A DNA stretch of 28,442 nucleotides from Enterobacteriaceae bacterium UBA2655 (GCA_002359495.1 DENB01000029.1:143758-172199), one strand, 5' to 3'; counted from the first letter of the stretch, positions 17,268 to 25,525 are shown. The notes: generated by a model not told the origin, from the sequence alone. Made by a program: numbers and translations.

Positions 17268-17457
17268 GTACCGCGAAGATCCTGTTTATTGTCGATAACA
17301 AACCGGGATAACCTGCCGTTTAACCGGGAGACGCGGTCGGGATCCGCCTAAAAAGCCAAGGGTTATCATGTTATTATTCCGCCTGCGTTTGGCGGCGGTT
17401 CGCAGCAGGCTGTTCGCCCGCGCCTCTGCTTATTTTTTAACCAACCCAGGATCCTCT

Positions 17458-18144
17458 ATGCATAAAAATTCCCCTTTGCCTGCGCCGCCGGAAAACGAAG
17501 CGGCCCTGTTGCAGCGCGCGCAGGCGTTAGCCGGCTTTACGCTGGAAACGCTGGCGGAAAAGATCGGTCTGGCGATGCCGCCGAACCTGAAGCGCGACAA
17601 AGGCTGGGTCGGCATGCTGCTGGAACTGCATCTTGGCGCCAGCGCCGGCAGTAAAGCGGAGCAGGATTTCGCCCATCTCGGCATTGAGCTGAAAACCATT
17701 CCGGTCGACAGCACCGGACGCCCGCTGGAAACCACCTTTGTCTGCGTCGCCCCGCTGACCGGCAACAGCGGCGTAACCTGGGAAACCAGCCACGTACGCC
17801 ATAAGCTGGCGCGCGTGCTCTGGATCCCGGTGGAGGGCGATCGCGCCATTCCGCTCGGCGAACGTCGGGTCGGCGCGCCACTGCTCTGGAGCCCGGATGC
17901 GGAAGAAGATCGTATGCTGCGCCAGGATTGGGAAGAATTGATGGATATGATCGTCTTAGGCCAGGTGGAGCGAATAAGCGCCCGCCATGGCGCCTATCTA
18001 CAGATCCGTCCCAAAGCGGCGAACAGCAAAGCGCTGACCGAGGGCATCGGCGCCGATGGTCGCCCGATCATGACGCTGCCGCGCGGTTTTTACCTGAAAA
18101 AAAGCTTTACCGCCCCGCTGCTGGCGCGACATTTTTTACTGTAA
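17458..18144 (+). CDS. mutH: DNA mismatch repair endonuclease MutH
   Basis: MutH nicks the unmethylated strand at hemimethylated GATC sites after activation by MutL, directing mismatch repair to the new strand. The product has 228 residues (229 in E. coli). The catalytic residues D70, E77 and K79 lie in [15 protein letters not shown], and blocks such as [16 protein letters not shown] and [10 protein letters not shown] are almost unchanged from E. coli. The start at 17458 is chosen over an upstream in-frame ATG at 17368 because it gives the family length and has AGGA 8 bases upstream. It is followed after 60 bases by ygdQ. Confidence 0.98.
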   Translation: MHKNSPLPAPPENEAALLQRAQALAGFTLETLAEKIGLAMPPNLKRDKGWVGMLLELHLGASAGSKAEQDFAHLGIELKTIPVDSTGRPLETTFVCVAPLTGNSGVTWETSHVRHKLARVLWIPVEGDRAIPLGERRVGAPLLWSPDAEEDRMLRQDWEELMDMIVLGQVERISARHGAYLQIRPKAANSKALTEGIGADGRPIMTLPRGFYLKKSFTAPLLARHFLL

Positions 18145-18204
18145 GTCGGGTTGGCGTGGCGCGTATACTCTCCGTTTACTTTTTGTTTAGGATTGAACTG
18201 CCTC

Positions 18205-18915
18205 ATGTTTGACTGGATTGCTGATCCCAATGCCTGGTTAGCGCTGGGAACCTTAACTATTCTGGAAATCGTTCTCGGCATCGATAACATTATTTTCCTT
18301 TCGCTGGTGGTCGCCAAACTGCCGAAAAACCAACAAAATAGCGCGCGGCGCATCGGCCTGATGGGCGCCATGTTGATGCGTCTGGCTTTGCTGGCCTGCA
18401 TCGCCTGGGTGGTCAGGCTGACGCATCCACTGTTCTCCGTGATGGATCACCCTTTTTCCGCGCGCGATCTGATCCTGCTGGGCGGCGGGCTGTTTCTGCT
18501 GTGGAAGTCGAGCATGGAGATCCATGAGACAATCGAAGGCGGCGAAGAAGAGCATAAAACCAATGTCCACTCCTTTGTCGGCGCCATCGTGCAGATCATG
18601 CTGCTGGATATCATTTTCAGCCTGGATTCGGTGATCACCGCGGTCGGCCTCTCCGACCATCTGTTTATTATGATGGCGGCGGTGGTGATCGCGGTAGGCG
18701 TGATGATGTTTGCCGCGCGCACCATCGGCGAGTTCGTCGATCGTCATCCTTCGGTGAAAATGCTGGCGCTGGCGTTCCTCATCCTGGTGGGCTTCACCCT
18801 GATTCTGGAAAGTTTCAACGTCCACGTGCCGAAAGGCTACATCTACTTCGCCATGTTCTTCTCAATGGCGGTTGAAAGCCTGAACCTGATGCGCGGCAAG
18901 AAAAGTAAAGCCTGA
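18205..18915 (+). CDS. ygdQ: TerC-family integral membrane protein YgdQ
   Basis: A 236-residue inner-membrane protein of the TerC/YgdQ family (237 in E. coli), with about seven hydrophobic helices. The family motifs with membrane-embedded acids are present: [13 protein letters not shown] near the start and [16 protein letters not shown] in the middle. TerC relatives are linked to metal ion export, mainly manganese, but the substrate of this subfamily is not established. The chosen ATG gives [15 protein letters not shown], which aligns with E. coli. The ribosome site is weak and distant (AGGA). A hairpin with a short T tract follows. Confidence 0.95.
   Translation: MFDWIADPNAWLALGTLTILEIVLGIDNIIFLSLVVAKLPKNQQNSARRIGLMGAMLMRLALLACIAWVVRLTHPLFSVMDHPFSARDLILLGGGLFLLWKSSMEIHETIEGGEEEHKTNVHSFVGAIVQIMLLDIIFSLDSVITAVGLSDHLFIMMAAVVIAVGVMMFAARTIGEFVDRHPSVKMLALAFLILVGFTLILESFNVHVPKGYIYFAMFFSMAVESLNLMRGKKSKA
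18303..18310 (+). other. Chi octamer (5'-GCTGGTGG) in ygdQ
   Basis: This is the only Chi octamer I found on the plus strand; it again follows the coding strand of its gene. Confidence 0.55.
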
Positions 18916-18928
18916 TAAAGTCAAGGGC

Positions 18929-18951
18929 GGGCGAGGCTCGCCCCGGATTTT
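18929..18951 (+). terminator. Probable terminator after ygdQ
   Basis: GGGCGA and TCGCCC pair around a 3-base loop, followed by CGGATTTT, 13 bases after the ygdQ stop. The T tract is only four bases, so termination may be partial. Confidence 0.5.
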
Positions 18952-19039
18952 CGGAATCTTGCGATTAATCTCAGCGGCGAAACAATCTATTACTACACTC
19001 TGTTTGGCTGTGACGATTGTAATCGGGGGAGAACGCGGG

Positions 19040-19255
19040 ATGAGAAGGTTGGCTGGCCTGGCCTTAGTGGCGATAGGGCTGTTGTTGAGCGGATGCAGCA
19101 GCGATTATGTGATGGCGACAAAGGATGGTCGTATGATTATGACGGAAGGTAAGCCCACCATCGATCCTGAAACGGGCCTGGTGCAATATACTGACCGTTC
19201 CGGTCACGTGATGCAGATCAACGGTGATGAAGTTTCCACCATGATTGAACGTTAA
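19040..19255 (+). CDS. ygdR: Small YgdI/YgdR-family lipoprotein
   Basis: A 71-residue lipoprotein (72 in E. coli). The signal peptide [18 protein letters not shown] ends in the lipobox LLSGC with C19 as the lipidated residue. The mature part is the DUF903 fold ([15 protein letters not shown] at the start, [14 protein letters not shown] at the end), nearly as in E. coli. There is no Asp at +2, so outer-membrane delivery is expected. The start at 19040 is supported by GGGAG upstream; a longer in-frame version from 18959 would hide the signal peptide. The function is unknown. Confidence 0.94.
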   Translation: MRRLAGLALVAIGLLLSGCSSDYVMATKDGRMIMTEGKPTIDPETGLVQYTDRSGHVMQINGDEVSTMIER

Positions 19256-19269
19256 GTGCCAGATGTCGT

Positions 19270-19296
19270 CGCCTGCTCTGTTTTTGCTTGCAGGCG
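19270..19296 (+). terminator. Candidate terminator hairpin after ygdR
   Basis: CGCCTGC and GCAGGCG pair over a 13-base loop rich in T, 14 bases after the ygdR stop. It is followed by GGCGATTT, so the T tract is poor. Confidence 0.35.
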
Positions 19297-19344
19297 GGCG
19301 ATTTCCCGAACTTTCCCCCCTTCCTTCCCCGGCATTCCCCGCGC

Positions 19345-19350
19345 TATAGT
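19345..19350 (+). promoter_or_regulatory. Candidate -10 element for tas
   Basis: TATAGT (5 of 6) lies 48 bases before the tas start, after the ygdR hairpin. No convincing -35 is present; the upstream 30 bases are a pyrimidine-rich tract. Confidence 0.3.
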
Positions 19351-19397
19351 CCCAAGGGACGCAACATTCCATTTCATAAAATAAAAGGAAGCCGGCA

Positions 19398-20438
19398 ATG
19401 CATTATCACCGTATCCCCCATAGCACGCTGGAAGTGAGTCAGCTGGGACTGGGAACCATGACGTTTGGTGAGCAAAACAGCGAAGCCGACGCGCATGCAC
19501 AACTGGATCTGGCTGTGAGTTGCGGTATCAACCTGATCGATACTGCGGAAATGTATCCGGTGCCGCCGCGCCCGGAAACCCAGGGTTTGACCGAACAGTA
19601 CATCGGCAGCTGGCTGAAGAAGCGCGGCAGCCGCGACAAGATCGTGCTGGCAAGCAAGGTCGCCGGCCCGTCGCGCGGCAGCGACGCCTCAATCCGTCCG
19701 CATCAGGCGCTGGACCGCAAGAATATTCGCGAAGCGCTGGACGCCAGCCTGAAGCGGCTAAATACCGACTACCTGGATCTTTATCAGCTGCACTGGCCGC
19801 AGCGCCAGACCAACTTCTTCGGCAAGCTGGGCTATCAGTACAGCGAAACCACCGCGCCGGTTACGCTGCTGGAGACGCTGGAAGCGCTGACCGAGCAGGT
19901 GCGCGCCGGGAAAATCCGTTACATCGGCGTTTCGAACGAAACCGCCTGGGGCGTGATGCGCTATCTGCAGCTGGCGGAAAAGCATGAGCTGCCGCGCATC
20001 GTCACTATTCAGAATCCCTACAGCCTGCTGAATCGCAGCTTCGAGGTGGGTCTGGCGGAAATCAGCCAGCACGAAGGCGTAGAGCTGCTGGCTTACTCCA
20101 GCCTGGCGTTCGGCACCCTGAGCGGCAAATACCTGAACGGCGCGCAGCCGGCGGGCGCGCGCAACACCCTGTTCAGCCGCTTTACCCGCTACAGCGGCGA
20201 GCAGTCGGAAAAAGCGATCGCCGAGTATGTGGCGCTGGCGCAGAAACATGGCCTGGATCCGTCGCAGATGGCGCTGGCCTACGTGCGCCAGCAACCCTTT
20301 GTCGCCAGCACGCTGTTGGGCGCCACCACGCTGGAACAACTGAAGATCAATATCGAGAGTTTTAACCTGACGCTTAACGCCGATATTCTGGAAGAGCTGG
20401 AGGCGATTCATCGCCGCTATACCTATCCGGCGCCATAA
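19398..20438 (+). CDS. tas: Aldo/keto reductase Tas
   Basis: A 346-residue NADP(H)-dependent aldo/keto reductase, the same length as E. coli Tas. E. coli tas was found as a suppressor of tyrosine auxotrophy in starving cells; its natural substrate is not settled. The catalytic tetrad is visible: D48 and Y53 (LIDTAEMYP), K87 (LASKVAG) and H132 (YQLHWPQR). A good ribosome site (AAGGA) lies 8 bases before the ATG. The C-terminus RYTYPAP matches E. coli. In the ancestral order the next gene is the convergent lplT; here a 3.8-kb module lies between them. Confidence 0.97.
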   Translation: MHYHRIPHSTLEVSQLGLGTMTFGEQNSEADAHAQLDLAVSCGINLIDTAEMYPVPPRPETQGLTEQYIGSWLKKRGSRDKIVLASKVAGPSRGSDASIRPHQALDRKNIREALDASLKRLNTDYLDLYQLHWPQRQTNFFGKLGYQYSETTAPVTLLETLEALTEQVRAGKIRYIGVSNETAWGVMRYLQLAEKHELPRIVTIQNPYSLLNRSFEVGLAEISQHEGVELLAYSSLAFGTLSGKYLNGAQPAGARNTLFSRFTRYSGEQSEKAIAEYVALAQKHGLDPSQMALAYVRQQPFVASTLLGATTLEQLKINIESFNLTLNADILEELEAIHRRYTYPAP

Positions 20439-20463
20439 TTTTCATTTGTCGTTAAAATAAACC

Positions 20464-20491
20464 GTGCCGTTTTCCAGACGGAAAATGGCAC
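20464..20491. terminator. 12-bp hairpin downstream of tas
   Basis: GTGCCGTTTTCC and GGAAAATGGCAC pair over a 4-base loop with one G-T wobble. It is 25 bases after the tas stop. There is no T tract on the plus strand; on the minus strand it is followed by GGTTTATTTT. It may be the old bidirectional terminator of the tas/lplT convergent pair, with the insert on its right side. Confidence 0.55.
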
Positions 20492-20823
20492 ACAATAAAA
20501 AATACGCATTTACTCCTTTCAAAAATCATCTTGTGGTTAATTCCTTTCCTGCCATAAAATAAATTCTCTACTTCTCCAGCCAATAACCAGCATAACGAAA
20601 CACCAAATTAATAAATACAAACCTGATTTTTACAACTTAATTATCCGCTCCACTAAAAGGAATGAGTATGAAAGGCTCAGACCACGTACACCAACCCCAC
20701 CCTCATATATTCCGCTTAATGCTTTTTTTTACAACAACTTTTAACCGCAGCAGATAATAACCTTCCAGCAGGGTTTAACTTTACTTTAATTTTTTCGCCG
20801 TATAGTTGTTAAGGAAAATAACG
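20492..20823. other. AT-rich spacer before the effector module
   Basis: This stretch is much richer in A and T than the flanking core genes and contains no recognisable gene apart from a doubtful 29-codon frame. It includes poly-T and poly-A tracts and probably the promoter of the module, but I see no clear -35/-10 pair at a usable distance. A TATAGT at 20801-20806 is too close to the start to leave a ribosome site. Confidence 0.6.
20668..20757 (+). CDS. Doubtful 29-residue ORF with a T8 tract
   Basis: The frame starts MKGSDHVHQPHPH and has AAGGA just upstream of its ATG. It runs through eight consecutive T residues (20723-20730). Removing one T would extend it to about 47 codons, ending at 20812, eleven bases before the effector ATG. 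This could be a broken small gene, a slippage-controlled leader, or chance. I do not recognise the sequence. Confidence 0.18.
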   Translation: MKGSDHVHQPHPHIFRLMLFFTTTFNRSR

Positions 20824-22666
20824 ATGGAAAAAGGATACTGGATCGTCAGGGGCGACAGAACCTCCTGCGGCGGCCTGGTGCTGGAAGGGCATCCGGGTAA
20901 AACCATGGGCCGCAACCTTAGCCCGGTTGCGGTTGTCGGCAATGCGGCGTCATGCGGAAAATATCCGGGTAGATACTGTATTGTCGGCGGTTTTTCGGGA
21001 GAGCGCATCGCAGGACATCACGTCGCCAGCACGCTTCACAGCCATGTCAATTACCCGTGCAATGCACAACTTGTTCCTTCTCAAACCTGGGCATGGCATG
21101 GGCCTTCTCCGGAAAAGCAAGAAACAGCGTCGCTGTTTAAACAATCCTTAATAGCAGAACCGGTGCAGCATGCGCAGTCCGTGAAGAAAAAAGCGCGGGA
21201 GATTACACTAAATATAGGAATTTTCTTTGATGGAACCGGTAATAATGCGGTAAATACGGAAAATATGCTGAAAGCCTATACGGCGCAGCATTATAACCTT
21301 TCTGACCCCGAGGCAGAAGATATTCTGGCGCAATGCGCGCGCGAAAACATGGGCGTTTCAGGCCATGGGGCAACCAGTTATACCGGGTATTATACGAATG
21401 TGCACTGGCTTAATACGCTTTATAAATAAGATGTTTTTTTAGATGAGAGCCTGGCTCAGGTATTGGTTTATATCGAGGGTATAGGCACAGAAACAGGGAA
21501 GCCAGATAGTTTAATCGGACAGGGACTAGGTATCGCTGATACCGGTGTTATTGCAAAAACAGACAGAGCGGTGCTCCGGATTGCTCAGACTATTCAGCAG
21601 GGACTGGCAATGTTCAGGAAAAGGTGGCCTGACTGTTAAAAATCTTCAGTTTGATATTTTCGGCTTTAGTCGCGGCGCCGCAGCTTCACGCCATTTTGCT
21701 AACCGTATTTATGCTGAAGATGCTGCTATCATCAGCGCCATCCGTCAGGGGATGGAAGGCACAGAGTATAACGGCGCGCCGGCAGGGAAAATTCGCTTTA
21801 TCGGTATTTTCGACAGCGTGGCCGCCATAGGTACGCCGATGAACGGCCTGAATCCGCATAGTGCCAATACCGGCAAGGTGAATCTTGTGCTGCGTCCCGG
21901 CGTGGCCGAAAAGGTGTTTCATATCACCGCGCAGCATGAGTGCCGTTTTAACTTTGCGCTGAACAGCGTGCGTCCGGCCTGGCCGGAGCTGGCGTTACCC
22001 GGCGTGCATTCCGATATCGGCGGCGGCTACCTGCCGGTAATGAAAGAGAATCTGTTTCTGAGTCGTCCGGAAACCAATACGGTATTACTCAGCCATTCCG
22101 ATGAAAAAACCTTTGCTTATCAAAACACCATAAAACAGCGCGAGCTTATCGCGGCTTATCCTGCTATTGCGCCGCTGCTGCGCAATCATGTCATTGAGAC
22201 GGAAACCTGGTATGACGATAGGCTGCCTCAGGACAGATATGGCAGATTTCAGAAACGCAGCTACGCAGCGCTGACGCTGCGCAACAGGATAGTGAAAAAC
22301 GACTGGTCGAAAGTCGCGCTGCGGGTGATGCTGGATGCAGCGCAAGAAGCGGGGGTAGTGTTTGATGGAATTCAGGAAGTCGATGAGTACGATCTTCCTG
22401 CAGAGCTAAACCCCCTTTGCGAAAAAGCGATCGCAATGGGAAAAGCTGCGCGTTCGGGTCGTCCCCTGCACATATTTACTCAGGATGAGATGAATAAGAT
22501 TGCAAAGGAGTATATTCACTGTTCAGCAAACTGGAATGCAGTCTTAATGGACGCGGAAGGCGTAAATCGCGGCGGGGCTTCGCTCTCAGAAGCCACCGGC
22601 TTCGTCAATCGCCCGGATGAGCACTGGAAGCGCACCACATACAACATGGATGGAAAAAAAGCATGA
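20824..22666 (+). pseudogene. PAAR-DUF2235 (Tle1-like) T6SS phospholipase effector, disrupted
   Basis: The intact form would be a T6SS spike-borne lipase that cuts phospholipids of target cells. Residues 1-88 form a PAAR domain (MEKGYWIVRGDRTSCGG), then a linker, then DUF2235 from about residue 128 (ITLNIGIFFDGTGNN). An in-frame TAA at 21427-21429 stops the protein at residue 201, yet the same frame continues with clear homology (DVFLDESLAQVLVYIEGIG). A second lesion near 21605-21625 shifts to the +1 frame, fitting a one-base insertion (1843 bases; about 613 residues if repaired). The triad survives downstream: Ser in GFSRG (21668-21670), Asp in IFDSV (21812-21814) and His in GVHSDIGGGY (22007-22009). 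The C-terminus overlaps the first lipoprotein start (ATGA). Sequencing error cannot be excluded. Confidence 0.85.
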
Positions 22667-23325
22667 AACCAACGGCACTATTCTCTCTTCTCTTTGCCCT
22701 GGCGCTGACCGGATGCCGGGCTGGCGAACCCTCAACGCCGGAGGAAACCGGCGCAATGCCCTACGGGAAATGGAACTTTACCTTTTTCTATCCGCATGCG
22801 CTTCCGGCCACGGTAAACTATGCCGCCATGATTGACTCAGAAAAAGTGGTCTATACCTGGCACGCTCTGGACGTAACAGAATACGATCGAGACAGTATCG
22901 GTAAGTGGGACGGGCGTTTTATGAGTGCACAAATTCATTACCGGAATCAGGCCCGACATCCACCAGTGGTGATGCTGTTCTGCTGGGATTCCATTATCGA
23001 CAAAAAAACCTACGAAACGCGCATCACCTTTCCGGAAAATATGCGCAAACAGATGCTGACACCGACCGGAAAAGACGATCTGGGGAAAACGGCCTGGTAT
23101 AACACTGTTCTGTTCGGTCTGGCGCCGGAGGGTAAGGTCAGGATTTGGCTGCAGAACAGCGGTGGCAGCGAGAATCTGCCGGTGGAGCCGAAGAAAATCA
23201 CCAGCCTGTCCGGGGATAAGCTGGATGTCTGCAAGGGAGTGACTAATCACACTCGTGGATATGGATATACAAAAACCACTAAAGAGTTCATCAAAGACAA
23301 AACCTACCCCTACGGCAGCTGGTAG
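22502..23325 (+). repeat. Tandem duplication, copy 1
   Basis: This unit covers the last 54 codons of the effector plus the first lipoprotein gene. It recurs at 23385 with an offset of 883 bases. Identity is very high up to 23235, lost over 23236-23286, and resumes at 23287-23325. Confidence 0.9.
22663..23325 (+). CDS. DUF2931-type lipoprotein, candidate Tle1 immunity protein (copy 1)
   Basis: A 220-residue lipoprotein. The signal peptide is MKPTALFSLLFALALTG with lipobox ALTGC and C18 as the lipidated residue; the next residue is Arg, so outer-membrane, periplasm-facing placement is likely. The body (GKWNFTFFYP, VYTWHALDV, VMLFCWDSIIDKKTYET) resembles DUF2931 proteins, which often lie next to T6SS lipase genes; periplasmic lipoprotein immunity to Tle1 effectors is known. 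Here that role is inferred from position. Its ATG overlaps the effector stop. Copy 2 is nearly identical up to K191; residues 192-208 differ completely, and the last 12 residues match again. Confidence 0.85.
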   Translation: MKPTALFSLLFALALTGCRAGEPSTPEETGAMPYGKWNFTFFYPHALPATVNYAAMIDSEKVVYTWHALDVTEYDRDSIGKWDGRFMSAQIHYRNQARHPPVVMLFCWDSIIDKKTYETRITFPENMRKQMLTPTGKDDLGKTAWYNTVLFGLAPEGKVRIWLQNSGGSENLPVEPKKITSLSGDKLDVCKGVTNHTRGYGYTKTTKEFIKDKTYPYGSW

Positions 23326-23338
23326 CACATAAGCTGCA

Positions 23339-23382
23339 TTTCCCGGTAGCCGCTCCTTATGGCATTGGGCGGATCCGGGAAA
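23339..23382. repeat. 8-bp inverted repeat at the duplication junction
   Basis: TTTCCCGG (23339-23346) and CCGGGAAA (23375-23382) flank 28 bases in the 59-base junction between the first lipoprotein gene and the second repeat unit. The right arm ends two bases before the duplicated sequence begins. It could be a hairpin or a trace of the recombination event. Confidence 0.5.
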
Positions 23383-23384
23383 CA

Positions 23385-23549
23385 GCAAAGGAGTATATTC
23401 ACTGTTCGGCAAACTGGAATGCGGTCTTAATGGATGCGGAAGGCGTAAATCGCGGCGGGGCTTCGCTCTCAGAAGCCACCGGCTTCGTCAATCGCCCGGA
23501 TGAGCACTGGAAGCGCACCACATACAACATGGATGGAAAAAAAGCATGA
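23385..23549 (+). pseudogene. Orphan C-terminal fragment of the Tle1-like effector
   Basis: This is a second copy of the last 54 effector codons (from AKEYIHCSANWN to TTYNMDGKKA), in frame, ending in a stop that overlaps the second lipoprotein ATG. It has no start codon or upstream domain. Only a few substitutions separate it from 22502-22666. It preserves the native start context and coupling site of the second lipoprotein gene. Confidence 0.88.
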
Positions 23550-24223
23550 AACCCACAGCACTATTCTCTCTTCTCTTTGCCCTGGCATTGACCGGATGCC
23601 GGGCTGGCGAACCCTCTACGCCGGAGGAAACCGGCGCAATGCCCTACGGAAAATGGAACTTTACCTTTTTTTATCCATATGCGCTTCCGGCCACGGTAAC
23701 CTACGCGGCTATGATTGACTCAGATAAGGTGGTTTATACCTGGCACGCTCTGGACGTAACAGAATACGATCGAGACAGTATCGGTAAGTGGGACGGGCGT
23801 TTTATGAGTGCGCAAATTCATTACCGGAATCAGGCCCGACATCCACCAGTGGTGATGCTGTTCTGCTGGGATTCCATTATCGATAAAAAAACCTACGAAA
23901 CGCGCATCACCTTTCCGGAAAATATGCGCAAACAGATGCTGACACCGACCGGAAAAGACGATCTGGGGAAAACGGCCTGGTATAACACTGTTCTGTTCGG
24001 TCTGGCACCGGAGGGTAAGGTCAGGATCTGGCTGCAGAACAGCGGTGGCGGCGAGAATCTGCCTGTGGAGCCGAAGAAAATCACCAGCCTGTCCGGGGAT
24101 AAGCTGGATGTCTGTAAAGCGGTTCCCACCAAAATCGATTTTTCCTACAGCATTCCTGATGGATATGATCCGGATATAAAAAGCTTCATTAAAGACAAAA
24201 CCTACCCCTACGGCAGCTGGTAG
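23546..24223 (+). CDS. DUF2931-type lipoprotein, candidate immunity protein (copy 2)
   Basis: A 225-residue paralogue of the preceding lipoprotein with the same signal peptide and lipobox (C18). Over residues 1-191 it differs by only a few residues (for example FYPYALPATVTY for FYPHALPATVNY, and GGGENL for GGSENL). Residues 192-213 (AVPTKIDFSYSIPDGYDPD and three more) replace the 17-residue patch of copy 1, and both end FIKDKTYPYGSW. The pattern suggests duplication followed by replacement of one surface patch, as expected for altered effector specificity. That is inference; no matching second effector is visible. Its start overlaps the stop of the effector fragment. Confidence 0.85.
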   Translation: MKPTALFSLLFALALTGCRAGEPSTPEETGAMPYGKWNFTFFYPYALPATVTYAAMIDSDKVVYTWHALDVTEYDRDSIGKWDGRFMSAQIHYRNQARHPPVVMLFCWDSIIDKKTYETRITFPENMRKQMLTPTGKDDLGKTAWYNTVLFGLAPEGKVRIWLQNSGGGENLPVEPKKITSLSGDKLDVCKAVPTKIDFSYSIPDGYDPDIKSFIKDKTYPYGSW

Positions 24224-24256
24224 AAGCAGCCTCTGACCGCACATCCACTCGCTTAG

Positions 24257-24292
24257 AGAAAATAGCCTGCATCCTGTTGTCCAGATGCAGGC
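24257..24292 (-). terminator. Terminator after lplT
   Basis: GCCTGCAT...ATGCAGGC forms a stem that continues as CTG/CAG around one bulged C with a 5-base loop (24265-24292). On the minus strand it is followed by TATTTTCTC. It ends the aas-lplT transcript about 40 bases after lplT and may also slow transcription arriving from the lipoprotein genes. Confidence 0.7.
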
Positions 24293-24331
24293 CATGTCAG
24301 GCAACGCAAATTCGCTCCAGGCCCGCTTTCC

Positions 24332-25525
24332 TCAGCCTGGCCGCCTTTTCCACCACAAAACTGCAATCGCCGCAGCAAACAGCAGGCCGAAACCGACGCC
24401 GGTCGCCACGGCGGGCGCGCCCGCTCTGATCGCCAGGGTGTAAAATCCGAGCATCAGCAGCATTGCGCCGTTTTCGCCCAGATTCTGCACCGCGATGGCG
24501 TTGCCCGCCCCGACGCTCTGCTTGCCGCGCGCCTGCAACAGCGCATTCAGCGGCACCACGAAAAAGCCGCCCAGCGCGCCGATAACCATCAGCGCCAGAT
24601 AAGCGTTAAGCAGGCTGTGCTGCAAGGAAAACACCACCACCATTACGCCAATCAGCACGCCCGCCGGCATGCAGCGCCTTACCGTCTCCAGCGTCACCAG
24701 CTTCGCCGCCGCCGCCGCGCCCACTACGATGCCGATCGCCACCATCGCGTTCAACATCGTGGGCGTTTTGTTGTCGCTGATGCCCAGCGCCGCCGGCACC
24801 CAGAGCACCAGCAGAAAACGCAGCGTCACCCCGGCGCCCCAGAACAGGCTGGTGCCCAGCAGCGAGAAGCGGGTTTCGCCGTTGCGCCACAACTGCGCGC
24901 AGGCGTGAACAAAGCTGCGCAGCATCGCGGCGAAGTGCCAGCTCTGTCCTGGCCGCGCCACGCGCAGCTTCGGAATCAGCAGGTTCGCCGCCACTGCGAG
25001 CGCATAGGTCAGCACGCAGGCGACCAGCGCCGCCAGCAGATGCCAGTCCGCCAGGAAGCCGCCCGCCACCGAACCGAGCAGGATCGCGGCGATGGTGGAG
25101 CCTTCCATCAGGCCGTTGGCCTTCACCAGCTTTTCGCCCCCGGTGATCTCCCCAAGGATGCCGTACTTGGCGGGCGAATAGGCTGCCGCGCCGACGCCGA
25201 CCAGCGTATAGCCGAGAAACGGATTCAGCCCCACGCAGATCGCCAGCGCCCCCAGCAGCTTTAGCCCGTTCGCCGCCATCATCACGCGCCCTTTGGCGAA
25301 GCTGTCCGCCATCTGGCCGACGAAAGGCGCCAGCAGGATATAGGCGGCGACGAACAGCATCTGCATCACCGGCTGGCTCCAGTCGGGATAAAGCTGGTTT
25401 TTCAAAACCGCCAGGGTGGCGAACAGTAGCGCATTGTCGCCGAACGCCGAGAAGAACTGCGCAACGATCACCGCCAGCATGCCGCGCGAGGCGAGGGAAA
25501 GCCCGGGGTTTTCAACGGCGCTCAT
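24332..25525 (-). CDS. lplT: Lysophospholipid transporter LplT
   Basis: LplT is a major facilitator-type inner-membrane protein that flips lysophospholipids, mainly 2-acyl-glycerophosphoethanolamine, to the cytoplasmic leaflet for repair by Aas. The product has 397 residues, the E. coli length, with about twelve hydrophobic helices. [15 protein letters not shown] at the N-terminus and the loop [16 protein letters not shown] between early helices are typical. The ATG overlaps the aas stop (ATGA), so transporter and acyltransferase are made together. This gene normally follows tas directly in the convergent arrangement. Confidence 0.96.
   Translation of the reverse strand: MSAVENPGLSLASRGMLAVIVAQFFSAFGDNALLFATLAVLKNQLYPDWSQPVMQMLFVAAYILLAPFVGQMADSFAKGRVMMAANGLKLLGALAICVGLNPFLGYTLVGVGAAAYSPAKYGILGEITGGEKLVKANGLMEGSTIAAILLGSVAGGFLADWHLLAALVACVLTYALAVAANLLIPKLRVARPGQSWHFAAMLRSFVHACAQLWRNGETRFSLLGTSLFWGAGVTLRFLLVLWVPAALGISDNKTPTMLNAMVAIGIVVGAAAAAKLVTLETVRRCMPAGVLIGVMVVVFSLQHSLLNAYLALMVIGALGGFFVVPLNALLQARGKQSVGAGNAIAVQNLGENGAMLLMLGFYTLAIRAGAPAVATGVGFGLLFAAAIAVLWWKRRPG

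Larger units (their letters stand above)
16775..17457. other. 683-base divergent spacer between rppH and mutH with DnaA boxes
   Basis: No credible gene is visible. The in-frame extension of mutH back to 17368 has no ribosome site or family match. The spacer holds two perfect DnaA boxes, one box with a single mismatch, weaker look-alikes (16929-16937, 17164-17172 and 17245-17253) and an AT-rich stretch at 17016-17061. A TATAAC hexamer on the minus strand at 16896-16901 could be part of an rppH promoter but has no good -35. A small GCGCG/CGCGC hairpin sits at 17173-17187. Promoters for both flanking genes should lie here. Confidence 0.8.
23385..24223 (+). repeat. Tandem duplication, copy 2
   Basis: This is the counterpart of 22502-23325. 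Its variable patch (24119-24184) is 15 bases longer than in copy 1. After the stop codons the two copies share nothing obvious. Confidence 0.9.

Noticed and set aside
17368..17457. Longer MutH starting at 17368
   Set aside because: It adds 30 arginine-rich residues absent from the family and lacks a ribosome site; the start at 17458 fits family length and has AGGA upstream.
21421..21445. Frameshift at the T7 tract as the cause of the first effector lesion
   Set aside because: Reading through shows the homologous sequence continues in the same frame after TAA, so the lesion is a stop codon and not a shift at the T run.
21545..22666. Separate 373-residue lipase gene starting at 21545
   Set aside because: The first about 22 residues are out of frame relative to the conserved DUF2235 sequence and have no ribosome site; it is the distal part of the broken effector gene.
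22663..24223. The lipoproteins as TssJ, the T6SS structural lipoprotein
   Set aside because: They are longer than TssJ, are duplicated directly after a lipase gene, and no other T6SS structural gene is nearby.
20492..24331. Insertion sequence or prophage carrying the T6SS module
   Set aside because: No transposase, integrase, tRNA target or terminal inverted repeats are visible at either border.
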